Shown: piece by piece, positions 44,774-53,916 of the stretch
Layout of the letters: every line of letters starts with the position of its first letter
How positions within the stretch are numbered: the stretch's first letter is position 1
Assembly: GCA_910588065.1 (NCBI GenBank)
Contig: CAJUPZ010000001.1
Span: 130,064 to 194,063 of the forward strand
Direction of reading: 5' to 3'
From: an uncultured Muribaculaceae bacterium
GTDB taxonomy: Bacteria > Bacteroidota > Bacteroidia > Bacteroidales > Muribaculaceae
Length of the DNA stretch: 64,000 nt
Program-made: the position numbers and the translations under genes
The notes under the pieces: model-generated
Told to the model about the DNA's origin: nothing
What the model saw: the letters and a program-made list of their open reading frames with translations, nothing else
Database searches by the model: none

Positions 44774-46255
44774 TCAATAGTTGCGGGCAAAGATAACTCT
44801 CTGTCTGGAGGGTTTGCCGGTGACCATGCACACTCCGGGGGTTGTGTCGCCGTCAAGGGGTATGCATCGGATTGTGGCTTTTGTCTCTTCCTTGATTTTC
44901 TGTTCAGTTTCCTCAGTGCCGTCCCAGTGGGCAAGGATGAATCCGCCTTTTTCAATCTCAACCTTGAATTCCTCGTAGGTGTCGACTGTGCGGGTCATCT
45001 CCTGACGGTGGGTGAGAGCTTTTTGGAAGATGTTTTCCTGAATCTCCTCAAGAAGGTCGCGCACGCGGCTTTCGATACCTTCAAGGGGTGCCTCGAATTT
45101 CTCGAGGGTGTCGCGACGCATTACCTCAACAGTGCCGTTTTCGATATCTCTGGCACCGATGGCAAGGCGCACAGGCACACCCTTGAGCTCGTAATCGGCG
45201 AATTTGAAGCCGGGACGGCGGTTGTCAGCGTCATCGTACTTCACACTGATGCCAAGTTCGCGGAGCTTGACAAGGATAGGCTCTATGTGGGCGGTAATCT
45301 GGTCGCGCTGCTCGTTATTCTTATATATAGGTATTATAACAACCTGGATAGGCGCGAGGTGAGGGGGGAGCACAAGGCCGTTGTCGTCGGAGTGGGTCAT
45401 GATGAGGGCTCCCATGAGTCGGGTTGAAACGCCCCAGGAGTTGGCCCACACCAACTCGGGTTTGTTGTCTTTGTTGACAAATGTCACGTCGAAGGCTTTT
45501 GCAAAATTCTGTCCGAGGTTGTGGGATGTTCCCGCCTGGAGAGCTTTGCCATCCTGCATCATTGCCTCGATGGTATACGTGTTGAGAGCTCCGGCAAAGC
45601 GCTCGTTGGCGCTCTTCACACCTTTAATCACAGGCATTGCCATGTATTTTTCGGCAAAGCGTGCGTAGAGGTTAATCATCTGCACGGTGCGTGCCTCTGA
45701 TTCCTCGGCGGTTGCATGGGCGCAGTGACCCTCCTGCCAAAGGAATTCGGCTGTGCGCAGAAACATTCGGGTTCTCATTTCCCAGCGCATCACATTGGCC
45801 CACTGGTTGATGAGCAGGGGCAGGTCGCGGTAGCTGTGTATCCAGTTCTTGTATGTTCCCCAAATGATGGTTTCGGATGTAGGACGGATGATAAGCTCCT
45901 CTTCAAGGCGCGCATCGGGGTCAACAATCACACCCTTGCCGGAGGGGTCGTTTTTGAGACGGTAGTGGGTCACCACAGCACACTCTTTTGCGAAGCCTTC
46001 AACATGCTCTGCTTCGCGACACAGGAACGACTTAGGGATGAGCAGGGGAAAGTAGGCGTTCTGCACGCCGGTTTCCTTGAACATTTTGTCAAGAGTCTGC
46101 TGCATTTTTTCCCAAATAGCGTAGCCGTAGGGTTTGATAACCATGCAGCCTCTCACGGGAGACTGCTCAGCGAGGTCGGCTTTGACAACGAGCTCGTTGT
46201 ACCACTGGGAGTAGTCGTCAGCGCGTTTTGTGAGGTCTTTAAGTTCTTTAGCCAT
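44774..46255 (-). CDS. proS: Proline--tRNA ligase (archaeal/eukaryote-like type)
   Basis: 493 residues, the short ProRS without the INS editing domain. Class II motifs: FPLLIPKSF near 70, [16 protein letters not shown] (motif 2 region near 130) and the motif 3 region (about 285-305); then an anticodon-binding domain (about 305-400) and a C-terminal zinc-binding-like domain, ending in an aromatic Tyr. Typical for Bacteroidetes. Confidence 0.97.
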   Translation of the reverse strand: MAKELKDLTKRADDYSQWYNELVVKADLAEQSPVRGCMVIKPYGYAIWEKMQQTLDKMFKETGVQNAYFPLLIPKSFLCREAEHVEGFAKECAVVTHYRLKNDPSGKGVIVDPDARLEEELIIRPTSETIIWGTYKNWIHSYRDLPLLINQWANVMRWEMRTRMFLRTAEFLWQEGHCAHATAEESEARTVQMINLYARFAEKYMAMPVIKGVKSANERFAGALNTYTIEAMMQDGKALQAGTSHNLGQNFAKAFDVTFVNKDNKPELVWANSWGVSTRLMGALIMTHSDDNGLVLPPHLAPIQVVIIPIYKNNEQRDQITAHIEPILVKLRELGISVKYDDADNRRPGFKFADYELKGVPVRLAIGARDIENGTVEVMRRDTLEKFEAPLEGIESRVRDLLEEIQENIFQKALTHRQEMTRTVDTYEEFKVEIEKGGFILAHWDGTEETEQKIKEETKATIRCIPLDGDTTPGVCMVTGKPSRQRVIFARNY

Positions 46256-46321
46256 TTATGAAGTCTTTAAAAATTTCTTGTGGTTGGTGGTGCAAAATTA
46301 CGCAATATTTGGCAAATATCG

Positions 46322-46969
46322 TTATTTGGCTTTATGGGCAGCTTTGATAATGGATGGCCCGGGAATGAAATAGATTTCGAGACGCCGGTTTTCGCGGCGG
46401 TGCTCGCGGGTGTCGTTCGATGCCACCGGCATGATGCCACCCATTGCAAAGGGTATTATCAGCAGCTTTTCATTGAGATTTCCCGAATCAATCTGCCCCA
46501 TGAACCAGTCGTATACAGAATTGAGGCGGGCTGTGGAGAGGTTTTCGCGATAAGTCTCTGAACCGGTGTCATCTGTGTGCATAGCAAGCACTATTTTGTA
46601 GGCCATGGGATCGGCCATGGGAGCTGTCACGCCGCTGAGAATTTTTGAAGCTCTGCTGTTGAGAAGGGTGTCGTTAGGCAGAAAAAGGTCATCGGTCGGG
46701 ATGCTGACAACAAACACTTCATCCTCGCGCATGAGGTCAACGGTATATTTGCTTTTAAGAGAGTTGGCTGTTTTGAGTATGGTTTTCCTGACAGCCGGTT
46801 TTTCTTTTGCTCCTACAACCGGTGTCGCCAGATTGGGCTCGAAGTCCATATCCATGTATGTTTCCTCGGAGTAGCCTTTGTAGGGGTCGGTGTAGGATTG
46901 CGCTGAGGCGTTGGCGACACACAGGAATGAGCCGGCGCAGATAACCAGAGAGGAAAGTATTTTATTCAT
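46322..46969 (-). CDS. OmpA-like C-terminal domain protein
   Basis: 215 residues with signal peptide (about 1-22, ending ANASAQ). The C-terminal half (about 95-205) is an OmpA/MotB-like peptidoglycan-binding fold (MHTDDTGSETYRENLSTARL, REHRRENRRLEIYF). No beta-barrel is present, so it is a periplasmic cell-wall-binding protein. First segment unknown. Confidence 0.82.
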   Translation of the reverse strand: MNKILSSLVICAGSFLCVANASAQSYTDPYKGYSEETYMDMDFEPNLATPVVGAKEKPAVRKTILKTANSLKSKYTVDLMREDEVFVVSIPTDDLFLPNDTLLNSRASKILSGVTAPMADPMAYKIVLAMHTDDTGSETYRENLSTARLNSVYDWFMGQIDSGNLNEKLLIIPFAMGGIMPVASNDTREHRRENRRLEIYFIPGPSIIKAAHKAK

Positions 46970-46974
46970 ATCGG

Positions 46975-47286
46975 TCAGTCGGCGAGGGGGTCAATAGTGC
47001 TTTCGTATGCAATTTCAGCTCTTACAATATCTTCGATATCATCGGGGTCAATGCCGGAATGCTTGTCTTTTTTCAGCATACGGCCGGTGTAGCCGAGCAG
47101 GTCGTCAAAAAGGGCGTTTTCTTCAATCTCCTCGTCGCAGTCAATGTCCAGCAGGCCGTTCTCCTCATAGAAATCCCATATCATGTCAATGACATTGAGT
47201 ATCTGGTCATCGCTGTACTTTGCAGCCCTGTCGCCGAGTGCGTTTTTTATAGCCGCAACAGCGGCGTTCTCGTCAAATTCGCTCAT
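46975..47286 (-). CDS. Conserved hypothetical acidic protein
   Basis: 103 residues, strongly acidic (DENAAVAAIKNALGDRAAKY, DIDCDEEIEENALFDDLL, GIDPDDIEDIV). No family recognised. It lies 2 bases after the rimM stop and 5 bases before the OmpA-like gene, so it is part of that operon. Confidence 0.7.
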   Translation of the reverse strand: MSEFDENAAVAAIKNALGDRAAKYSDDQILNVIDMIWDFYEENGLLDIDCDEEIEENALFDDLLGYTGRMLKKDKHSGIDPDDIEDIVRAEIAYESTIDPLAD

Positions 47287-47288
47287 AA

Positions 47289-47813
47289 TCAGGTGTCTAA
47301 AAGGCCTTCGGGAAGGGCCATGGATATGGTGCGTTCCGTAAGGTCAAGGTTTGTGATAAGGTCTTCGGCCGCGGGAACATATATTGTTTTTCCGTCCGGG
47401 GCTGAGACTATGAAAAGGATGTTTGCGGTAGAATCGTCAATGTCGGAAATTGTGCCGATATTGTCACCATTCTGGTCGATGATGGAGAAGCCTTCCATGT
47501 CGCTGACATACATGCCGTCAGTGTCGGTGTCGTCCTGAATCTCGCTGCTTCTGGCGTAGATTGTTTTGCCGGAGAATGTTGCCGCCTCGGATTCGTCGGT
47601 CACTCCGTCAATGGTGAGCAATGCTGTCTCGGAGCCCTTGGGACGGAATGAGGCAATGAAGAAGGGCACGGGAATACCCTCCATGTCGCATATTATGCAC
47701 GACAGTTCCTCAAGCCCGGATATGTCGATGTCGAGCTGGGCTGATATCTCTCCCTTGATGCCGTGCGGCTTCAGGAATTGACCTATCGGTGTTATCTCGC
47801 TGCGGTGTATCAC
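47289..47813 (-). CDS. rimM: Ribosome maturation factor RimM
   Basis: 174 residues: N-terminal RimM domain (PIGQFLKPHGIKGEI) and C-terminal PRC-barrel (about 95-170, with YVPAAEDLITNLDLTERTI). Helps 30S head assembly and binds S19. The start is GTG at 47813, whose G is the last base of the upstream TAG stop (TAGTG), so translation is coupled. Confidence 0.93.
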   Translation of the reverse strand: MIHRSEITPIGQFLKPHGIKGEISAQLDIDISGLEELSCIICDMEGIPVPFFIASFRPKGSETALLTIDGVTDESEAATFSGKTIYARSSEIQDDTDTDGMYVSDMEGFSIIDQNGDNIGTISDIDDSTANILFIVSAPDGKTIYVPAAEDLITNLDLTERTISMALPEGLLDT

Positions 47814-48403
47814 TATTTTTTCTTTTTCTTTTTGCCGTTTGTCTGCCCGGGAGCCACCTTGAATTCGTGCAGGCGTGTTGTCTCCTCGTTGAGCTGGATT
47901 GCACCATGCGACATCTCGGCGAGGTCTTTGAACACTTTCGCATCCTCAACCCCGTCTTTGTTGACAACAAGAAGCAGCTTCTTCATGTGGTTTGCAATCA
48001 GCCGGCACAGCTCGGTGCGCTCCTCGCCCTCTTCCATAGCCGATGCTTTTTCTATAAGGCGCTCGATGCTTTTGCCATAGTGGCGGTAGCGGATGCTGTG
48101 GATGGTGTAGGGCACTTTGTCGGGTGCGGTAGTGAGTTTGTCGGACTGTATTACTTCAAACGGGTAGTCGATATCGAGTTTGAAGCCGGACATGATGGCG
48201 AGATGGTCCCAAAGCTTGCGCTGATTGTCCTCACCCTCCTTGAGCTCGGGAAAGAGGTTAGCCATTGTAGTCACGATGGTGTGGGCGCAGAGGGTGCGCT
48301 CCTCCCGGTCTTCGATTGTGAGGCAGTGGTCAACCATCTGCTGTATATTGCGGCCGTACTCGGGGAGTACGAGTCGTTTCTGCTGGGTATTGTAGTTTAA
48401 CAT
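47813..48403 (-). CDS. DUF4290 domain protein
   Basis: 196 residues beginning YNTQQKRLVLPEYGRNIQQM, the hallmark of this Bacteroidetes-specific family, with a helical fold and a Lys-rich tail (GKKKKKK). Function unknown. Directly upstream of rimM, as often in this phylum. Confidence 0.85.
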   Translation of the reverse strand: MLNYNTQQKRLVLPEYGRNIQQMVDHCLTIEDREERTLCAHTIVTTMANLFPELKEGEDNQRKLWDHLAIMSGFKLDIDYPFEVIQSDKLTTAPDKVPYTIHSIRYRHYGKSIERLIEKASAMEEGEERTELCRLIANHMKKLLLVVNKDGVEDAKVFKDLAEMSHGAIQLNEETTRLHEFKVAPGQTNGKKKKKK

Positions 48404-48445
48404 TCGGTGTTAAGAAATTTTTTTCAAAGTTACGCACTGTTGGGA

Positions 48446-48489
48446 CAAAAAACAAATCTCACACCAAGTAAACTGCTTGGTGTGAGATT
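48446..48489 (-). terminator. Terminator of the tetR-fabG operon
   Basis: A perfect 14-bp stem: AATCTCACACCAAG (48455-48468), loop TAAACTG, CTTGGTGTGAGATT (48476-48489). On minus it is followed by GTTTTTTG (A tract at 48447-48452). It ends 27 bases after the fabG stop. Confidence 0.88.
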
Positions 48490-48516
48490 AAAAAGCGTTA
48501 ATAAGGCGTATGCCGC

Positions 48517-49263
48517 TTACATGTTCATGCCGCCGTCAACCTGTATAACCTGGCCTGTGACGTAGCTTGACATGTCTGAAGCGAGGAATGTTGCAACATC
48601 GGCGATGTCCTCGGGTTTGCCTCCGCGACGCAGGGGAATTTTCTGCACCCATTCCTCACGGATGTTGTCGGGCAGGGCTGCTGTCATGGCTGTTTCGATG
48701 AATCCGGGTGCGATTGCGTTGGCGCGGATGCCGCGGGAGCCCACCTCCTGTGCGATGCTCTTGGCAAGAGCCACAAGTCCGGCCTTTGAGGCGGCGTAGT
48801 TGCTCTGACCGGCGTTGCCGTGCACACCTACCACAGATGCCATGTTGATGATGCTGCCGGAGCGCTGGCGCATCATGATGGGCAGAACAGCGTGGATGAA
48901 GTTGAACGCGCTCTTGAGGTTGACGTTGATGACAGCGTCCCACTGCTGCTCGGTCATGCGCATCATGAGGCCGTCTTTTGTTATGCCTGCGTTGTTGACA
49001 AGGATATCGATGCTGCCGAAGTCTTCCTTCACCTGGTCTACAACCTGCTTTGTCTGTTCAAAGTCGGCGGCGTTTGAGGCGTAGCCTTTTACTTTTACTC
49101 CGAGAGCGGCAATCTCGTCTTCGGTAGCTTTGCCGTTTTCGTCAATGACAAGGTCTGTGAACGCTATGTTCGCACCTTCTTTAGCAAAGCGCACTGCGAG
49201 TGCTTTGCCGATGCCGCGTGCCGCTCCTGTTATGAGGGCAGTTTTTCCTTCGAGTAATTTCAT
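48517..49263 (-). CDS. fabG: 3-oxoacyl-[acyl-carrier-protein] reductase
   Basis: Short-chain dehydrogenase of fatty acid elongation. 248 residues: nucleotide-binding TGAARGIGKA near 11, NNAG near 90, catalytic Ser (about 142, NMASVVG) and YAASK (Tyr155/Lys159 by family spacing), C-terminal VTGQVIQVDGGMNM. Cotranscribed after a TetR regulator (12-base gap). Confidence 0.95.
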   Translation of the reverse strand: MKLLEGKTALITGAARGIGKALAVRFAKEGANIAFTDLVIDENGKATEDEIAALGVKVKGYASNAADFEQTKQVVDQVKEDFGSIDILVNNAGITKDGLMMRMTEQQWDAVINVNLKSAFNFIHAVLPIMMRQRSGSIINMASVVGVHGNAGQSNYAASKAGLVALAKSIAQEVGSRGIRANAIAPGFIETAMTAALPDNIREEWVQKIPLRRGGKPEDIADVATFLASDMSSYVTGQVIQVDGGMNM

Positions 49264-49275
49264 TTTATTCGTTTT

Positions 49276-49869
49276 TTATGACGTTTGTTGTTTGGTCAGA
49301 ATACCGTTTACAATATATTCGATTGAGTCGTTGATGAACATCACTGTGTTGGCTTTTTCATCGGAGTCTTCCTTGAGGTTGAAATAGTCGGTGCCTTGAA
49401 ACAGCAGCGTTGTCAGTGCCGGCAGCCTGAGAGCCTGGGCGGCATCAAACACACCGGCTTTCACCCCTTCTGTTAGTATTGCGTTGAGAATCTCCGATTC
49501 TTTTGCGCCGGCGAGTTTTCTTATCCGCTCTATCCTGCGGAGGTCGCGGATGAAAAGGGTGCGCAGGGAATCCTGCTTCGAAGATAGCCGTGACACGATT
49601 TCGAAGCGCCGCATCAGTCCCATGCGCAGCTTCTCGGCCGGTGGAAGGTTTGAAAGCTGCACTTCGCGGAGCTTTTCGACAATGTTGTCGCTTTCGCGCT
49701 CAATCACGGCATTGTAAATCTCGCGCTTGTTCTTGAAGTATGTGTAGATAGTGCGCCGGCCTTTGTCCGATGCGGCTGCGATGTCGTTCATCGTAGTGTT
49801 CTCAACACCTTTGTGGGCAAAGAGCTGGCGGGCGACTTCAATAAGCTTCTCTCGTGTCTTTAATACCAT
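49276..49869 (-). CDS. TetR/AcrR family transcriptional regulator
   Basis: 197 residues: N-terminal HTH (about 8-55; RQLFAHKGVENTTMNDIAAA, GRRTIYTYFKNKREIYNAVI) and a divergent helical ligand-binding domain. Encoded just upstream of fabG and divergent from folP, so it may sense acyl derivatives or control fatty acid synthesis, an inference from location. Confidence 0.92.
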   Translation of the reverse strand: MVLKTREKLIEVARQLFAHKGVENTTMNDIAAASDKGRRTIYTYFKNKREIYNAVIERESDNIVEKLREVQLSNLPPAEKLRMGLMRRFEIVSRLSSKQDSLRTLFIRDLRRIERIRKLAGAKESEILNAILTEGVKAGVFDAAQALRLPALTTLLFQGTDYFNLKEDSDEKANTVMFINDSIEYIVNGILTKQQTS

Positions 49870-49901
49870 TGGCTTTTATGCACAAATGTTCATTCAGTGT
49901 G

Positions 49902-49936
49902 CGAAATTACTAAAAATAGTTTGAAATTACCGCAAA
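49902..49936 (-). promoter_or_regulatory. Probable promoter of tetR-fabG
   Basis: On minus TTTG (CAAA at 49933-49936) and TAATTTCG (49902-49909) are 23 bases apart, a little long for the consensus. Confidence 0.4.
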
Positions 49937-49951
49937 GAATGATTAATTTCG
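49920..49951 (+). promoter_or_regulatory. Promoter of folP-cdaA
   Basis: TTTG (49920-49923), 20 bases, TAATTTCG (49944-49951), one mismatch from the -7 consensus. The GTG start at 49979 follows 27 bases later. The element interleaves with the divergent tetR promoter. Confidence 0.55.
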
Positions 49952-49978
49952 CAATTTAACTTTACAAGACAACAAAAA

Positions 49979-50821
49979 GTGGTACCATTCACATTAAATA
50001 TAAGAGGGGAGTTGCGGAGCTATGATCATCCGGTGGTCATGGGCATTATAAACGCCACTCCCGATTCCTTCTATTCCTCTTCAAGAAAGCAGATTGCAGA
50101 TATTGCCGCCACGGCTGTCAGGATGGTGGAGCATGGTGCCGCCATGCTCGATGTAGGGGCGTATTCGTCGCGCCCCGGAGCGGCTGACGTGAGTGTGGAA
50201 GAGGAATGTGGCAGGCTGCGCGCGGCCATGAGGGAGATTCGCTCGGCGGTGCCCGATGTGCCGGTGTCGGTGGACACCTTCCGCTCCGAGGTGGCAAAGA
50301 TGGCAGTTGAGGAGTGTGGCGCAGATATTGTGAATGATATTTCCGGCGGCTTGCTTGATGACAGTATGATAGCTGCGGTGGCCGCCCTCAGGGTGCCATA
50401 TATACTGATGCACATGCGGGGCACTCCGGCAACAATGAGCGCTATGTGCGATTATCCGGAGGGTGTCACCGCCGGGGTGATGAAGGAACTGTCAGCCCGG
50501 CTTACCAAAGCAACGGATGCAGGCATATGCGATATAATCATAGACCCCGGGCTGGGGTTTGCAAAGAGCGTGGAGCAGAACTATGAGCTGCTTCGCAACA
50601 TACCGCTGCTTGCCGACACTTTCAAGCTCCCGGTTCTGATAGGGCTCTCGCGCAAGTCGATGCTCACAAGGCCGCTCGGCCTCACTGCCGAAGAGGCTTT
50701 GCCGGCAACAGTGGCGGCGAACATGGCGGCGCTTATAGGCGGTGCCTCGATAATAAGAGTGCACGATGTCGAGGCGGCGCGGCAGACTGCCGGGGTTTTC
50801 AATCTACTTAATGAAAAGTGA
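49979..50821 (+). CDS. folP: Dihydropteroate synthase
   Basis: Joins p-aminobenzoate to the dihydropterin in folate synthesis; the sulfonamide target. 280 residues with a GTG start. Motifs: MGIINATPDSF near 22, DVGAYSSRPGA near 60, NDISGG near 120, IDPGLGFAKS near 197 and IIRVHDVE near 260. Coupled to the diadenylate cyclase gene (3-base gap). Confidence 0.96.
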   Translation: MVPFTLNIRGELRSYDHPVVMGIINATPDSFYSSSRKQIADIAATAVRMVEHGAAMLDVGAYSSRPGAADVSVEEECGRLRAAMREIRSAVPDVPVSVDTFRSEVAKMAVEECGADIVNDISGGLLDDSMIAAVAALRVPYILMHMRGTPATMSAMCDYPEGVTAGVMKELSARLTKATDAGICDIIIDPGLGFAKSVEQNYELLRNIPLLADTFKLPVLIGLSRKSMLTRPLGLTAEEALPATVAANMAALIGGASIIRVHDVEAARQTAGVFNLLNEK

Positions 50822-50824
50822 GCC

Positions 50825-51607
50825 ATGGATGGATTCGGACTTAGAGACGCGCTTGACATAGCGATTGCCGCCCTGCTGCTTTTTTATCTTTACAGGATAA
50901 TGAAGGAGAGCGGCACAATCAATATATTTTTCGGAGTGCTGGCCTTTATCGTTGTGTGGGTGTTTGCCTCGCAGATTCTGGAGATGAAACTGATAGGCAC
51001 TATTCTTGACAAATTCATGAGTATCGGTCTTCTTGTGCTCGTGATATTGTTTCAGGACCAGATAAAGCGCTTTCTGGTGGAGCTTGGCGACCACAAGCGA
51101 TGGCGCTTTCTGAAGAAACTGTTTCATCATTCGCGCGGCGAGCATGAGGATAACGCGCGTCAGTATGTACTTCCCATCGTGTACGCATGCATGAATATGT
51201 CCAAGTCCAAGACCGGAGCCCTTATTGTTATCCAGAATGATATATCGCTTGACGCTTACGAGAAGTCCGGCGATATAATTGACGCGCGCATCAATTCACG
51301 GCTTATCGAGAATATTTTTTTCAAGAACTCGCCTTTGCACGACGGGGCCATGATTATTGCCGGAGACAAGATTGTGTCAGCCGGCTGCATATTGCCGGTG
51401 AGCCATGACCGCAATGTGCCCCGCGCCCTTGGCCTGCGCCACCGCAGCGCGTTGGGTATCAGTCAGGCCACTGATGCTTTCGCAATAGTTGTGTCGGAGG
51501 AAACCGGCGGCATCTCCGTGGCATATCGCGGAGTGCTCACCACCAGGCTGTCATCAGCCGACCTTGAGCAGCGGCTGTCAGCCATCTTCCACCATCAGGA
51601 GGCGTAG
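50825..51607 (+). CDS. Membrane diadenylate cyclase, CdaA/DacA type
   Basis: Makes the second messenger c-di-AMP from two ATP. 260 residues: three N-terminal membrane helices (about 12-78) and the DAC domain (about 95-250) with catalytic PLHDGAMII and the RHRSALG phosphate-binding motif. In many Bacteroidetes it follows folP, as here. c-di-AMP controls potassium and osmotic homeostasis in other phyla. Confidence 0.95.
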   Translation: MDGFGLRDALDIAIAALLLFYLYRIMKESGTINIFFGVLAFIVVWVFASQILEMKLIGTILDKFMSIGLLVLVILFQDQIKRFLVELGDHKRWRFLKKLFHHSRGEHEDNARQYVLPIVYACMNMSKSKTGALIVIQNDISLDAYEKSGDIIDARINSRLIENIFFKNSPLHDGAMIIAGDKIVSAGCILPVSHDRNVPRALGLRHRSALGISQATDAFAIVVSEETGGISVAYRGVLTTRLSSADLEQRLSAIFHHQEA

Positions 51608-51627
51608 AAGGTACGATTATTGTGCAG

Positions 51628-52890
51628 CTATTTGGCGTGTACCTCTATGATATCTGCAAGCCGGGTGGAGAAGAGGCGCGATGAATGTTCCTTTCTGGTG
51701 AGCTCTGTAAGTCCATCGCCCATTGAGGCTATCTTCACGCTGTTCTGAGCGCCGAGATTGTAGTTGATGGAATCCACGGTGTGCATCAGGCGTGACATCT
51801 TTTCCATTTTGGCGGTGTCGGAAAAAATATTGGGTTGCGGAGAGTGGGCAATGCGCGTTATCGTGATTCCCGCTCTTTTGAAACCTAATCCCGGACGATA
51901 TATTTTTTGCAGTGCCACCAGGGCGGCCTTTAGGATGGCCGATGTGCTGTCGGTGCTGTCCGGCAGCTTTTCTCTCGTAGCATTGAAATATTGGGGAGTC
52001 AGCTCCTTGAACCTGTTTGTCGCTATAAAAGCCTCCACCTCGAGCGCATATTCGCGGTGTTCGCGCAGTTTTCGCGCGGCAATGGAAGCAAATCCGGCAA
52101 AGGCTTGGTGAAGCTCTTCTATTGAATAGAGCTCTTTTGCAAACGAGCGCGAGGAGGTTATTGTCTTGCGCTGCGGAGAGGTGAGTTCCTGCGATATGCA
52201 AGGCTCTCCGTTCAGCTCGCGCCATGTGCGCACTCCTGTAATATTAAACAGCTGCTCAATACGGTTTTGCGGCAGCTGCGCCAGGTCAAGAGCCGTATTG
52301 ATTCCACATATCCTCAACCGTTTGACAAGCCGTCGGCCTATACCCCACACACTGCCTACGTCTGTCATGGACATGGCTTTAGCCGCTTTCTCGGGGGTGT
52401 CTATGAGGCAGGCTCCTCCATAGCCCGGATATTTCTTGGCAAAATGAGAGGCTATCTTGGCAAGCGTTTTGGTGGGGGCTACGCCAATGGATACCGGTAT
52501 GCCTGTGTCGCGCCTTATTTTAGCTACCACATATCGTGCATAGTCGGCAATATCGCCGATGTTTTCCGGAAAATAAATGAATGCCTCGTCCACCGAATAT
52601 ACCTCAATATCCGATGACAGGGCGCGCAAAGTTGTCATCACCCGGGCAGACATATCGCCATACAGCCGGTGGTTGCCGGAGAACACAACCGCACCGCCGG
52701 CCTCAGCCCGCTCTTTGATTTTGAAATACGGGTCGCCCCGCTTGAAGCCGAGAGCTTTTGCTTCGTTAGACAGAGCTACGGCACAGCCATCATTATTGCT
52801 CAAAACAATAACCGGCTTGTTGGCAAGCTCAGGTCTGAACACTCTTTCACAACTCACAAAAAAGTTGTTGCAATCTGCAAGGGCAACCAT
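51628..52890 (-). CDS. umuC: DNA polymerase V catalytic subunit UmuC (Y family)
   Basis: Translesion polymerase of 420 residues. N-terminal ALADCNNFFVSCERVF with the first catalytic Asp, SNNDGCAVALS, then YSVDEAFIYF carrying the second acidic pair (SVDE replaces the more usual SIDE). Finger, thumb and little-finger regions follow to a UmuC-type C-terminus (ITRIAHSPQ). Lies 13 bases after umuD. Convergent with cdaA. Confidence 0.94.
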   Translation of the reverse strand: MVALADCNNFFVSCERVFRPELANKPVIVLSNNDGCAVALSNEAKALGFKRGDPYFKIKERAEAGGAVVFSGNHRLYGDMSARVMTTLRALSSDIEVYSVDEAFIYFPENIGDIADYARYVVAKIRRDTGIPVSIGVAPTKTLAKIASHFAKKYPGYGGACLIDTPEKAAKAMSMTDVGSVWGIGRRLVKRLRICGINTALDLAQLPQNRIEQLFNITGVRTWRELNGEPCISQELTSPQRKTITSSRSFAKELYSIEELHQAFAGFASIAARKLREHREYALEVEAFIATNRFKELTPQYFNATREKLPDSTDSTSAILKAALVALQKIYRPGLGFKRAGITITRIAHSPQPNIFSDTAKMEKMSRLMHTVDSINYNLGAQNSVKIASMGDGLTELTRKEHSSRLFSTRLADIIEVHAK

Positions 52891-52903
52891 CTGCTGCTTG
52901 GCA

Positions 52904-53347
52904 TTATAAACGTCGGCGCCGGTTGGCCTTTATGGTATAGAGCACAATGCCCCACACGGAAAAATTGTCAGATCCGGACACCTCTATAGGGGAGTATCTG
53001 GGATTTGAAGGCATCAGCCAAAGCTTGTTGTTCGATTTGCCGAAACGCAGGCGCTTGAGAGTGAATTCGCCGTCAAGGCAGCATACTGCCAGATCTCCGT
53101 TACGAGGCTCGATGGATTTATCAATCACAAGAATATCTCCCTCGGTAATACCCTCACCGCTCATTGAATCACCAACCACGCGGCCATAGAAAGTAGAGGC
53201 CGGATGCTTGATGAGATCGCGGTTAAGATCAATCGTTTCGGACATATAGTCCTGCGCCGGACTTGGAAATCCTGCTATTATGCCGTTATCGGCGTATGGG
53301 AGTTCAAGCTCTGTACGTATATCTGCTCCAAACAGTTGAATAGTCAT
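52904..53347 (-). CDS. umuD: UmuD-like S24 peptidase
   Basis: 147 residues from ATG 53347; the longer frame to 53404 adds residues without family similarity. The self-cleavage site is IIAGFPSP (Ala-Gly) near residue 24. The catalytic Ser is in VVGDSMSGEGI near 59 and the Lys in FTLKRL near 97. After RecA-stimulated self-cleavage UmuD' would bind UmuC. No LexA-type box was recognised upstream. Confidence 0.9.
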   Translation of the reverse strand: MTIQLFGADIRTELELPYADNGIIAGFPSPAQDYMSETIDLNRDLIKHPASTFYGRVVGDSMSGEGITEGDILVIDKSIEPRNGDLAVCCLDGEFTLKRLRFGKSNNKLWLMPSNPRYSPIEVSGSDNFSVWGIVLYTIKANRRRRL

Positions 53348-53384
53348 AATATCGTCGGTGGAGATTAGAGGGCGTTTGATAATA

Positions 53385-53696
53385 TTACCAGTCGCAATCG
53401 TCAAAACCGTTCAGCGGCCCGTCAAAGTCATCATCATCAAAACTATGTCCGTAGTCATGATAGTCATAATTGCAGTCGTAATCATAGTCATCGCTATAAG
53501 AGGAATGCCGGCGGTCGGGAAAATCATCATCGTAGTGATAGCTATAATCCATATCATCAGCAACATACGTGTCACGGTTGACCTGATTGCAATTGCCGGA
53601 ACTGAAATCGGACGACTTATTATTGTTGTTCCCGAAAAAAAGATTGTAGAAAAAGCTGAATACCATCCAATCCTTTACAATATTCCAAAACTTCAT
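53385..53696 (-). CDS. Acidic Asp/Tyr/His-rich small protein upstream of umuDC
   Basis: 103 residues: a hydrophobic N-terminus (MKFWNIVKDWMVFSFFYNLF) followed by a tail composed largely of Asp, Tyr, Ser, His and Asn. It lies 37 bases upstream of umuD on the same strand, with a -7 element (TATATTTG, minus 53724-53731) upstream, so it is probably the first gene of the umuDC operon. No family recognised. It could be a membrane-anchored disordered protein or a metal-binding peptide. Confidence 0.55.
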   Translation of the reverse strand: MKFWNIVKDWMVFSFFYNLFFGNNNNKSSDFSSGNCNQVNRDTYVADDMDYSYHYDDDFPDRRHSSYSDDYDYDCNYDYHDYGHSFDDDDFDGPLNGFDDCDW

Positions 53697-53916
53697 ATCT
53701 AAGCTATTTACGGATTAATAATGCAAATATACTAATCTGTCGGTGCAAAACGCATGCCCATCAATATTAAACAAAAATAAAATTGGTTAATGCATGGAGA
53801 AGCTCCTCATCAACCTCACCCACATTGCAGAAGATAGAAAATAAGGAGCGTAGCCATCTGAAATAAGCCGACTATTATCTAATGGAAAAGCCTAAGGAAT
53901 ATTTTTTATAGAGATG
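53697..53916. other. Spacer between the umuDC operon and the phage-derived region
   Basis: Holds the -7 element TATATTTG (minus, 53724-53731) with a poorly spaced TTTG (53746-53749, 14 bases). No tRNA or attachment site is seen. The chromosome-phage junction is probably here or slightly to the right. Confidence 0.35.

Noticed and set aside
46293..46316. TAATTTTG/TTTG pair upstream of proS
   Set aside because: The -7 box is good, but the only TTTG is 12 bases away, too close for a promoter.
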